Below, in pieces: positions 11,857 to 18,551 of a stretch of 18,551 nucleotides of DNA. The stretch's first letter is position 1. Each line of letters begins with the position of its first letter. Origin of the DNA: SHLJ01 sp041618535 (GTDB lineage: Bacteria; Bacteroidota; Bacteroidia; Flavobacteriales; Flavobacteriaceae). The stretch is from NCBI GenBank assembly GCA_041618535.1, contig JBFKFP010000046.1, positions 1 to 18,551 of the forward strand. The letters run 5' to 3'. The position numbers and the translations under genes are program-made. The notes under the pieces were generated by a model, which worked only from the letters and a program-made list of their open reading frames with translations, was not told where the DNA came from and made no database searches.

Positions 11857-14022
11857 ATGACTTCAATAGGAAAATTCAGGCCCCTATGGATGGTGGCCCT
11901 GGGCATCCTCTTGTCCTTATCGGGATGCAAGAAGGAACAAGACGAAAATCAAAATAACTCTGATACAGCGATGAGCGATAATGTGCTATTACAGGAGTGG
12001 ACCGGACCCTATGGAGGTGTGCCGGCATTCGACAAGATGAGGGTGGAAGATGTGGAAGAAGCCGTGATGACCGGTATGGAACTGGCTCTGGCAGATATAG
12101 ACGCCATAGCCGAGAATACCGAGCCTCCAACATTTGAGAATACAATTGAGGAAATGGAGCGATCAGGAGAGGAACTGGATCGCGTTTTCGCCTATTACGG
12201 AATCATGAGGAGCAATGTGTCCTCACCTGAATTCAGGGAAATTCAGGGAGAACTCGCACCTAAATTATCAGAATTCCAGTCAAAGATTAATCAAAATGAA
12301 AAACTCTTCTCAAGGATAAAGGCCGTTTACGAAGCCTCTCAGGAAAATCCCCTTGAGGAGGACCAGCAGCGCGTGGTCGATCTAACCTATATCGGGTTCG
12401 CGATGAACGGAGCGGAACTTGACCCGGAAAAGAAAGCCCGTTATGCCGAAATAAACAAGGAATTATCTTCTCTTTATACTGAATTCTCAAACAATGTTCT
12501 TCATGATGAAGAGAACTACATCACCTATCTTAACGAGGACCAGTTAAGCGGACTATCTGAAGCCTACATCAAATCGGCAGCTCAGATAGCAAAAGATAAT
12601 GGTCGTGAAGTGGAATATGCCGTGACCAATACACGCTCTTCAATGGATCCGTTCCTTACCTATTCAGACGAACGCGAATTGCGGAAAAAGGTCTGGACCA
12701 ATTACTACTCAAGAGGTGATAATGGCGACGAGTACGATAATAACGAGATCATTGCAAAAATCCTTAAGCTCAGGAGGGAGCGGGTTGAATTGCTGGGGCA
12801 TAAGAATTATGCCGAATGGCGATTACAGGACAGAATGGCCAAAACCCCTGAAAACGCCATGACATTGATGGAGGCCGTCTGGCCGGCTGCTATTGCAAGG
12901 GTTGCGGAAGAGGTTGCTGATATGCAGGCAATCGCTGATAAAGAGGGTGCTGATATCACGATCGAACCCTGGGACTACAGGTATTATGCGGAAAAGGTAA
13001 GACAGGCCAAATACGACCTGGATTCGGACGAAGTGAAGCAATACCTTCAATTAGACAAACTAAGGGAGGCTATGTTCTATGTGGCGGGTCGCCTGTTCAA
13101 TTATAATTTCAATCCGGTACCTGAAGGCAGTGTTCCAGTTTTTCATGAAGATGTTAAGGTTTGGGAGGTTACGGATAAGGATAGTGGAGAGCATATCGGA
13201 CTATGGTATCTCGATCCATATGCCAGGCAAGGAAAACGGTCCGGTGCCTGGGCTACGACATACAGGAGCCATACCACCTTTGACGGGAAAGAAACTGTTC
13301 TGGCTTCCAATAATTCAAACTTTGTAAAACCAGCTCCCGGAGAACCTGTTCTGGTATCCTGGGACGATGCAACGACATTCTTTCACGAATTCGGACATGC
13401 CTTGCATTTCTTCTCCTCTGAAGTCAAATATCCGACCCTAAACGGAGGTGTGCGTGATTATACAGAATTCCAAAGCCAGTTACTGGAACGCTGGCTTTCG
13501 ACAGACGAAGTAATAAACCAATACCTGGTGCATCACGAGACCGGAGAACCTATCCCGGCAGAGTTAGTTGAAAAGATCAAGAAGGCTTCGACATTCAACC
13601 AGGGATTTGGCACAACAGAATATCTTGCTTCTGCATTGATGGATATGAAATTGCACCTTGCAGATCCGGCTAACATTGATGTAGATGCCTTCGAACGGGA
13701 GACGCTTGCTGAGCTGAAAATGCCGAAGGAATTACCCATGAGGCACAGAACCCCTCATTTCGGGCATGTATTTTCAGGTGAAGGTTACGCTACAGCCTAT
13801 TATGGTTATATGTGGGCCGACGTGCTGACAAGCGATGCGGCTGAGGCTTTCAAGGAAGCACCAGGAGGGTTCTATGATGAGGAGTTAGCAGCTAAACTGG
13901 TAAAATATCTATTCGCGCCAAGGAACTCCATCGATCCTGCAGATGCTTATCGCATGTTCCGCGGAAGAGATGCTAAAATCGAAGCTTTGATGCGAGATCG
14001 GGGATTTCCGGTTAATAAGTAA
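11857..14022 (+). CDS. M3-family zinc oligopeptidase lipoprotein (Dcp/OpdA-like)
   Basis: A 721-residue zinc metallopeptidase that cleaves short peptides, here anchored as a lipoprotein. The signal ends in the lipobox LSLSGC with C24 lipidated, followed by KKEQ. The long helical N-terminal half is typical of M3 enzymes. The catalytic site is H510-E511-F-G-H514 with E537 (in RDYTEF) as third zinc ligand, at the same spacing as in E. coli Dcp. The C-terminal FGHVFSGEGYATAYYGYMWADVL block, split here as FGHVFSG and GYATAYYGYMW, is the substrate-binding region. A start at 11791 would add 22 residues in front of a perfectly good signal and is rejected. The E. coli relatives are cytoplasmic or periplasmic and unlipidated. 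A strong terminator follows. Confidence 0.94.
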   Translation: MTSIGKFRPLWMVALGILLSLSGCKKEQDENQNNSDTAMSDNVLLQEWTGPYGGVPAFDKMRVEDVEEAVMTGMELALADIDAIAENTEPPTFENTIEEMERSGEELDRVFAYYGIMRSNVSSPEFREIQGELAPKLSEFQSKINQNEKLFSRIKAVYEASQENPLEEDQQRVVDLTYIGFAMNGAELDPEKKARYAEINKELSSLYTEFSNNVLHDEENYITYLNEDQLSGLSEAYIKSAAQIAKDNGREVEYAVTNTRSSMDPFLTYSDERELRKKVWTNYYSRGDNGDEYDNNEIIAKILKLRRERVELLGHKNYAEWRLQDRMAKTPENAMTLMEAVWPAAIARVAEEVADMQAIADKEGADITIEPWDYRYYAEKVRQAKYDLDSDEVKQYLQLDKLREAMFYVAGRLFNYNFNPVPEGSVPVFHEDVKVWEVTDKDSGEHIGLWYLDPYARQGKRSGAWATTYRSHTTFDGKETVLASNNSNFVKPAPGEPVLVSWDDATTFFHEFGHALHFFSSEVKYPTLNGGVRDYTEFQSQLLERWLSTDEVINQYLVHHETGEPIPAELVEKIKKASTFNQGFGTTEYLASALMDMKLHLADPANIDVDAFERETLAELKMPKELPMRHRTPHFGHVFSGEGYATAYYGYMWADVLTSDAAEAFKEAPGGFYDEELAAKLVKYLFAPRNSIDPADAYRMFRGRDAKIEALMRDRGFPVNK

Positions 14023-14041
14023 CTGAATTCTTCAAGATTTG

Positions 14042-14074
14042 ATAAAGCCATGTTCAGCATGGCTTTATTTTTTT
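14042..14074 (+). terminator. Rho-independent terminator of the M3 peptidase gene
   Basis: An 11-base-pair perfect stem (14042-14052 with 14058-14068) with the 5-base loop TTCAG is followed by a run of T ending at 14074. It begins 19 bases after the peptidase stop. The right arm contains the stop codon (14065-14067) of the convergent TRIC gene, so the opposite-strand mRNA would carry the same hairpin but without a U-tract. Confidence 0.93.
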
Positions 14075-14667
14075 GATATGACCGGCAAGGAAATACCAAA
14101 TTTCACCGCAAGAATTCGGATACTGATAACGACCAGGCAGGAAATCATAAAAACAAGGTTAGGATCAAGTGAGACCAGCCTTAAGCCAAAATAACAGAAT
14201 CCTCCCAGGATGCATGCCGTAGCATAAATTTCCTTTCTGAAGATGACAGGAATCTCATTACAGAGAATGTCTCGCAATACACCTCCGAAACTGGCGGTAA
14301 TCGTTCCGAGGGCTACACAAATAATAGGGTGTAATCCAACTTGAATACCCTGCTCCACTCCAACTACCGTAAATAAACCAATGCCGATTGTGTCAAATAA
14401 AAAAAGTGATTTTCTCAGGTAATTCAGATAATTTCTGAATATAATAGCAAAGGCGGCAGCACTGAGAATAACATAGGTGTAGGTCATGTCTGTCATCCAG
14501 TTCACCGGTGTATTCCCAATAAGGACATCCCTCAGCGTTCCCCCTCCTATAGCCGTTACAAATGCAATAATGATAATTCCGAAGATATCCATGCGTTTGT
14601 CAAATGCAACAAGCACGCCCGAGATAGCGAACGCCACTGTGCCAAGTATGTCTAAGGTATAATACAT
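14065..14667 (-). CDS. TRIC/UPF0126 family membrane protein (YicG-like)
   Basis: A 200-residue inner-membrane protein of the UPF0126/TRIC family, with relatives that act as trimeric cation channels. Two tandem UPF0126 halves each have three helices. The first carries GGGTLRDVLIGNTPVNWM (from about residue 41) and the second FGGVLRDILCNEIPVIF (from about 127). These paired glycine-rich motifs are the family's pore-kink signature. I start at the ATG at 14667, which overlaps the stop of the RDD gene by one base (TGATG). The alternative GTG at 14670 adds one residue. Tight coupling to the RDD gene means one transcript. Its ion and physiological role here are not known. Confidence 0.92.
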   Translation of the reverse strand: MYYTLDILGTVAFAISGVLVAFDKRMDIFGIIIIAFVTAIGGGTLRDVLIGNTPVNWMTDMTYTYVILSAAAFAIIFRNYLNYLRKSLFLFDTIGIGLFTVVGVEQGIQVGLHPIICVALGTITASFGGVLRDILCNEIPVIFRKEIYATACILGGFCYFGLRLVSLDPNLVFMISCLVVISIRILAVKFGISLPVISKK

Positions 14668-15413
14668 CACATGTCCTGTGTAAAGTAGTTGTAATCTTTC
14701 AATATAGTTTCGATGAATTCCGCATCATTGCTCTGAGCTACCTCTTTTATTCCTACCACCTCAATGATTTTGTTCCTGAGCTTAATCAGTGTCTTATAAT
14801 CACGGCTTCGTCTTGCCATTTTAAAGGTATCTTTGATAATCCTGGCATCATTGTCCGACAGTCGGATCACATTGGGATAGGTAGGCTGGTATTCGGTGTT
14901 CAATTCCTCTAGAATGGTATGATTTATATCGATATCATTCTTCAGGCTGATCACTGCGGTACCCGCTGTCATATCACCTAGCCGCTGATTTCTCGGGCTT
15001 GTGACTATACATACCAGGGCCACCACCCCGCTTAACATGTTCATATCAACGATTCGAAAGAACCAACGCACCACAAAATCGGGTAATGAAGCCTGGTAAC
15101 CATCTATTTTGACAACTTTGATCTTCATAATGCGTTTCCCTGGTGTTTGTCCGTCGAGCATAGCTTCAAAAAGCAGGCTGTAAAACATAACAGGGAGGTA
15201 GAGCATAAGCAGGATGGCAATAATGCTCCAATTGTCCAACTCACTGAAGATCTTTTCTATTTCCAGGAGCTTGAACATAACCTGGTAGATGGTGACGATG
15301 TAGGCAATCTTAATCATCCAGTCTATCCCGTAGGCGAGGATGCGTTCCCCAACGCTGGCAGCGGTAAAATTGATGTTCACATTTTGAGTGGTGTTAATTT
15401 GTAACTCTACCAT
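14667..15413 (-). CDS. RDD family membrane protein
   Basis: A 248-residue inner-membrane protein with an RDD domain at about 14-165. ASVGERILAYGIDWMIK carries the conserved R24 and D31, three or so hydrophobic helices follow, and the DGQTPGKRIMKIKVV and NQRLGDMTAGTAVI blocks are both characteristic. A soluble helical tail (about 166-248) is typical of the flavobacterial version beside SpoIIM genes. Proposed roles of the family are in transport, but nothing firm is established. The gene is divergent from the SpoIIM-family gene across only 22 bases, and overlaps the TRIC gene at its end. It is the minus-strand arm of the MoxR-associated membrane cluster. Confidence 0.92.
   Translation of the reverse strand: MVELQINTTQNVNINFTAASVGERILAYGIDWMIKIAYIVTIYQVMFKLLEIEKIFSELDNWSIIAILLMLYLPVMFYSLLFEAMLDGQTPGKRIMKIKVVKIDGYQASLPDFVVRWFFRIVDMNMLSGVVALVCIVTSPRNQRLGDMTAGTAVISLKNDIDINHTILEELNTEYQPTYPNVIRLSDNDARIIKDTFKMARRSRDYKTLIKLRNKIIEVVGIKEVAQSNDAEFIETILKDYNYFTQDM
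15370..15401 (+). promoter_or_regulatory. Weak candidate promoter of the SpoIIM cluster inside the RDD gene
   Basis: TTG at 15370-15372 and TTAATTTG at 15394-15401 (one mismatch to TAnnTTTG) are separated by 21 bases. Transcription would begin near 15408, with a leader of about 28 bases. The gap between the RDD and SpoIIM genes is only 22 bases, so the promoter has to lie in the start of the RDD gene. The match is modest. Confidence 0.3.
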
Positions 15414-15435
15414 TAATTACGTTATTTTATGACGC

Positions 15436-16413
15436 ATGAGAGAGGTCGCATTCATCAAGCAAAACAAGGAAAAATGGCTGAATTTTGAACAGGCCATTTT
15501 TGGTAAAACCCTCAAGAATCCTGATGACCTGGCCTCCCTTTATGTCCACCTGATCAACGACCTGTCTTACGCCCAAACCTACTATCCCAAAAGTAAGACA
15601 ATTCTATATTTAAACAACCTGGCCGCCAGGGCTTTTCAGAAAATTTATAAGACCAAAAGACAGGATACGAACCGTTTTGTGCATTTCTGGAAAATAGAAG
15701 TGCCATTGATCGTATACCATTACAGGCGCTATGTCCTCTACGCCTTTTTGCTGTTCGGGACCTTTGTCGCCATGGGAGCCCTGTCTGCAGCCAATGATGA
15801 TTCATTCGTGCGTCTTATTCTCGGTGACCAATACGTCAATATGACGCTCGAGAACATAGAGAAAGGAGATCCGGTCGCGGTCTATAAAAGCGGGAGCAAT
15901 TGGGGCGGATTTATAGCGATCACCATAAATAACCTCTATGTTGGCATACTGTCATTTATCTATGGGGTTTTTGGAGGATTTGGAACAGCATATATTATGC
16001 TGCGGAATGGAATAATGCTGGGGTCATTTCAATATTTCTTTTATGAACAGGGTGTCTTATGGGAAAGTGTAAGGGGAATCTGGATTCATGGCGCCATGGA
16101 GATTTTCGCAATTGTGATTGAAGGGGCTGCAGGGCTCATACTCGGGGCCAGCATACTTTTCCCAAGGACCTATTCGAGACTTAACTCATTTAAAACCGGT
16201 GTAAAGGACGGTGTCAAGATCCTTATTAGTACCTTTCCATTTACGTTTTGTGCAGGTTTCCTCGAGGGCTTTGTAACCCGTTACAGCAATGTAATGCCAA
16301 ACTTGCTGTCGGTTGGGATCATCCTGGTCACACTTGGGATAATCAGTTATTATTATCTGGTTTATCCCTTCATATTATTCGATAAACTCAAGGCGGAAAA
16401 TGCAGTTATATAA
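15436..16413 (+). CDS. SpoIIM-family (stage II sporulation protein M-like) membrane protein
   Basis: A 325-residue inner-membrane protein. A soluble N-terminal part (about 1-95) begins MREVAFIKQNKEKWLNFE. Helices lie at about 97-118, then a run of further helices from about 152 to 318. Family marks are NNLYVGILSFIYGVFGGFG, the LRNGIMLGSF turn and IWIHGAMEIFAIVIEGAAG. Despite the name, the organism group does not sporulate. In Bacillus the relative works in peptidoglycan remodelling at engulfment, and the role in Bacteroidota is unknown. The gene opens the plus-strand cluster and its end overlaps the next gene by 14 bases. It is divergent from the RDD gene, a standard pairing. Confidence 0.92.
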   Translation: MREVAFIKQNKEKWLNFEQAIFGKTLKNPDDLASLYVHLINDLSYAQTYYPKSKTILYLNNLAARAFQKIYKTKRQDTNRFVHFWKIEVPLIVYHYRRYVLYAFLLFGTFVAMGALSAANDDSFVRLILGDQYVNMTLENIEKGDPVAVYKSGSNWGGFIAITINNLYVGILSFIYGVFGGFGTAYIMLRNGIMLGSFQYFFYEQGVLWESVRGIWIHGAMEIFAIVIEGAAGLILGASILFPRTYSRLNSFKTGVKDGVKILISTFPFTFCAGFLEGFVTRYSNVMPNLLSVGIILVTLGIISYYYLVYPFILFDKLKAENAVI

Positions 16414-17338
16414 GTCGAGAAATTTCAGTTCCTTTTTTCAGGATACATTCGGATTCATAAAGTTGAACGGCGGACACTTTTTCAGGCATTTTTTCATTAT
16501 TAACGGTTTGCTTGTTCTGATCCTGATGATCATAGGTTATTTCTTCATGAGCTTATACTCAGAAGCCGTATTTGGCGGAATTGCCCAGAATGATCCTAAT
16601 TTATTCGATGATTTCCTCAATGAGAACTCCGTGCTGCTGCTTATATTGATGATCGTTTTTGTCGTGGTCTCCCTGGTGTTCGGGGTTGTGATGTATGCCT
16701 TCCCTGTGCTCTACCTGAAGCTGTACCGGGTAAAGGGTGAAAATAACTTTGGAACAGTGGAACTGCTTGCCCAATATAAGGAAAACCTGTCCAGATTATT
16801 TGTGTTCCTGTTCAGTGCGATCCTGATTGGCATTCCTTTGATATTGCTGTTCAGCATAATTATTTTCGGACTTATAATCACTATAATCGGGATGTTTCTC
16901 ATTCCTTTTGCCATTGCTACCCTGATGCTTTTCTATTATATGGCACTGAGCGAATACCTGGAGGGAGAGAAAGTGATATGGGATTGCTATGGTTATTCCT
17001 GGAAACTGATGTCTTCTAAATTCATAGCTGCCGTAGGGTGTACCGGACTGTTTTATATGATGAGCTACATCCTTCAGAATGTGATCACCATTATTGCATA
17101 TATCTTTGGACTGGTTCAGCTTTTTACAGATTCGTCAGGTTCAAATCCGAATGCGCAGGAGGTTGGTGGAATGATGACCATGGTTATGGCAGTAAGCTTT
17201 ATCGGCGGATTTCTTTTAGGTGTAATACTGAACAATGTCGTTCTTTTAAACCAGGGAATCATTTTTCATTCTTTAAAGGAGGATGCTGAAAGTATTCATG
17301 CAAAAGATATAATAGATCAGATCGGTTCCGGTGAATAA
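16400..17338 (+). CDS. Multi-pass membrane protein of the SpoIIM/DUF4129 cluster, unknown
   Basis: A 312-residue membrane protein. A basic, aromatic N-terminus (MQLYKSRNFSSFFQDTFGFI) precedes about six helices: about 33-54, 73-100, 131-150, 153-180, 213-240 and 254-282. The C-terminus is short and charged. I do not recognise a named domain. The layout, with an N-terminal amphipathic segment and paired helices, resembles the broad group annotated as glycerophosphodiester phosphodiesterase membrane domains, but that is only a general likeness. The start ATG lies inside the last codons of the SpoIIM gene, and the stop overlaps the GTG of the DUF4129 gene by 8 bases. Translation should therefore be coupled on both sides and the product stoichiometric with its neighbours. 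Confidence 0.85.
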   Translation: MQLYKSRNFSSFFQDTFGFIKLNGGHFFRHFFIINGLLVLILMIIGYFFMSLYSEAVFGGIAQNDPNLFDDFLNENSVLLLILMIVFVVVSLVFGVVMYAFPVLYLKLYRVKGENNFGTVELLAQYKENLSRLFVFLFSAILIGIPLILLFSIIIFGLIITIIGMFLIPFAIATLMLFYYMALSEYLEGEKVIWDCYGYSWKLMSSKFIAAVGCTGLFYMMSYILQNVITIIAYIFGLVQLFTDSSGSNPNAQEVGGMMTMVMAVSFIGGFLLGVILNNVVLLNQGIIFHSLKEDAESIHAKDIIDQIGSGE

Positions 17339-18065
17339 GTGTGTAAATCTTTATATCGTCCTGCTGCTGATACTAGGATCTGAATCGGTCTATTCTGAGG
17401 CAGTTCAATCAGACAGCCTGCAATATGACGATTCTGAGCTATATGAACGTCAGTATGAAAACCTGAATGAGAGGTACAATGGCGATGAATTCATCTATGA
17501 AAGGCGGATCGAATCTTCCGGATGGTGGACTCGGTTTAAACAATGGTTCAGTGATTTCCTGAAAGATCTTTTCAATTTTGAGAACAGAACGCAGGCAGAG
17601 GAGGCTGCCGATCTCGCCATCGAAATCCTCGGTGTCATTCTTTTCCTGCTCGTGGCCTATTTTATAGCAAAGGCCATCCTGAATAAAGAAGGACAGTGGG
17701 TTTTCGGAAAATCTGCTGAAAAATCCATAATACCGGTTACCGACCTGGCGTCTGATATTGATTCAGTTGATTTCAGGAACCTGATCAGCCATGCTGAACA
17801 GGATAATAATTTCAGGCTGGCTATCAGGTATTATTATCTGTGGTTACTTAAAGTGCTTGGCAATAAAGGCATTATTCATTACGATGTTGAGAAAACAAAT
17901 AGCGATTACCGGCAGGAGATAGAGGAAGGTCCAATAAGAAATGCCTTTGATTACACCTCCTACCTCTATAATTACATCTGGTACGGTGAGTTTGATGTGA
18001 GTGAGAAGCAATTCCGGAGTGCAAAAACAGCTTTTAACCGAATCATTTCTGATCTGACCTCATGA
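17331..18065 (+). CDS. DUF4129 domain membrane protein
   Basis: A 244-residue protein with an N-terminal signal or anchor (about 5-23) and a periplasmic stretch rich in Y, E and D (about 24-90). One membrane helix follows (about 93-116). The cytoplasmic DUF4129 domain is at about 150-244, with NFRLAIRYYYLWLLKVLGNK, ITHYDV-like IIHYDVEKTNSDY and YLYNYIWYGEFDVSEKQF. The start is GTG at 17331, inside the end of the preceding gene. Its own stop overlaps the next start in ATGA. DUF4129 domains recur in MoxR/DUF58 clusters across bacteria, sometimes fused to transglutaminases. The domain function is not established. Membership of the cluster is certain from order and overlap. Confidence 0.92.
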   Translation: MNKCVNLYIVLLLILGSESVYSEAVQSDSLQYDDSELYERQYENLNERYNGDEFIYERRIESSGWWTRFKQWFSDFLKDLFNFENRTQAEEAADLAIEILGVILFLLVAYFIAKAILNKEGQWVFGKSAEKSIIPVTDLASDIDSVDFRNLISHAEQDNNFRLAIRYYYLWLLKVLGNKGIIHYDVEKTNSDYRQEIEEGPIRNAFDYTSYLYNYIWYGEFDVSEKQFRSAKTAFNRIISDLTS

Positions 18066-18551
18066 GCAGAACAATTAAAATATACCTTATCGCTTTAGTC
18101 GTGTTGTTCGCAGCAGTGACCGTGATTGAATTCTCAAAGCCCCGGCCTTTGAACTGGACCAAGACCTTTAATGAAACGCACAAACACCCTTTCGGAACCT
18201 TTATTTTCTATTCTGAATTAAGGAATCTCTTTCCTTACAGCGAGGTCAAGGACCTCGGCGTCACGGTTTACGAGTATTTCAACGGATCTTATAACTGGGA
18301 GAGAAATGATTATGATATTCACGGCACCTACATATATCTGGATGAAGCCATGGAAATGGACGAGATCTCAGCAGGTGAACTTCTTGATTTCGTGTCTTAT
18401 GGAAATGATGCTTTTATATCATCCGGTTATTTACCACAGATCATAAAAGATAGCCTGGATATCAATTTAGAGGTGGATTACAACCTGACTGGTAAGGCCG
18501 ATCTTTACCTGGTCAATAGTCGTATCCGGGCAGATTCTACAAGAATTGAAA
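18062..18551 (+). CDS. DUF4350 domain protein, C-terminus cut by window edge
   Basis: 163 codons are visible from the ATG at 18062, which overlaps the DUF4129 stop by 4 bases; the gene runs out of the window. A single N-terminal helix (about 6-23) is followed by PRPLNWTKTFNETHKHPFGT and FYSELRNLFPYSEV. The second block is the start of the DUF4350 domain, in which a folded periplasmic or cytoplasmic region with a GATase-like topology is expected. SAGELLDFVSYGNDAFISSG fits the domain's characteristic stretch, where a loss-of-function threshold is often annotated as an unknown. In relatives the gene sits between DUF4129 and MoxR, and it probably does so here. The biochemical role is unknown. Confidence 0.88.
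   Translation, partial: MSRTIKIYLIALVVLFAAVTVIEFSKPRPLNWTKTFNETHKHPFGTFIFYSELRNLFPYSEVKDLGVTVYEYFNGSYNWERNDYDIHGTYIYLDEAMEMDEISAGELLDFVSYGNDAFISSGYLPQIIKDSLDINLEVDYNLTGKADLYLVNSRIRADSTRIE

Overview
The window looks like chromosomal DNA from a marine-type member of the Flavobacteriaceae (Bacteroidota). The evidence is the gene content: 2TM-domain proteins beside a LytS/LytTR pair, a TonB with a proline hinge feeding a carboxypeptidase-regulatory-domain TonB-dependent receptor, and a divergent RDD / SpoIIM / DUF4129 / DUF4350 cluster. It is also supported by AT-rich leaders without clear Shine-Dalgarno sequences and by several TAnnTTTG-type -7 promoter elements. The genome is compact: the largest gap between genes is 180 bases, no stretch over 300 bases lacks a gene, and I see no tRNA, rRNA, IS element, CRISPR array or phage gene.

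Layout. (1) 1-3268, minus strand: one operon read from the right as TPR-like secreted protein, LytS-type histidine kinase with a 2TM domain fused to its C-terminus, two further stand-alone 2TM proteins, then a LytTR response regulator cut by the window edge. (2) 3418-5156, plus strand: a DUF1684 lipoprotein followed by two small four-helix membrane proteins that are paralogues of each other and belong to no family I recognise. (3) 5229-8227, minus strand: a TonB energy transducer and a TonB-dependent outer-membrane receptor, with a perfect 6-2-6 palindrome between them. (4) 8408-9548, plus strand, divergent from the receptor: an ECF sigma factor and a four-helix membrane protein that may be its anti-sigma factor in place of the usual FecR. 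(5) 9553-11051, minus strand: a PlsC-like acyltransferase with an unusual HX5D motif and a CoA-type Nudix hydrolase. (6) 11054-14022, plus strand: a cyclophilin-type lipoprotein and an M3 (Dcp/oligopeptidase-like) zinc peptidase lipoprotein, closed by a strong terminator. (7) 14065-18551: a TRIC/UPF0126 membrane protein and an RDD protein on the minus strand, divergent from SpoIIM-family, unknown membrane, DUF4129 and DUF4350 genes on the plus strand. The last gene is cut by the window edge, and in related genomes this cluster normally continues into MoxR and DUF58 genes.

How the parts fit. Regions 1 and 2 look like envelope sensing and poorly characterised envelope proteins. Regions 3 and 4 form an outer-membrane uptake unit with its own possible sigma / membrane regulator pair. 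Region 6 is periplasmic or lipoprotein-based protein folding and peptide turnover. Region 7 is the left half of the widespread but functionally unresolved MoxR-associated membrane cluster. Most genes have a recognisable family. The less explained items are the tandem four-helix paralogues after DUF1684, the three 2TM domains in one operon, the four-helix partner of the sigma factor, and the short operator-like DNA motifs.
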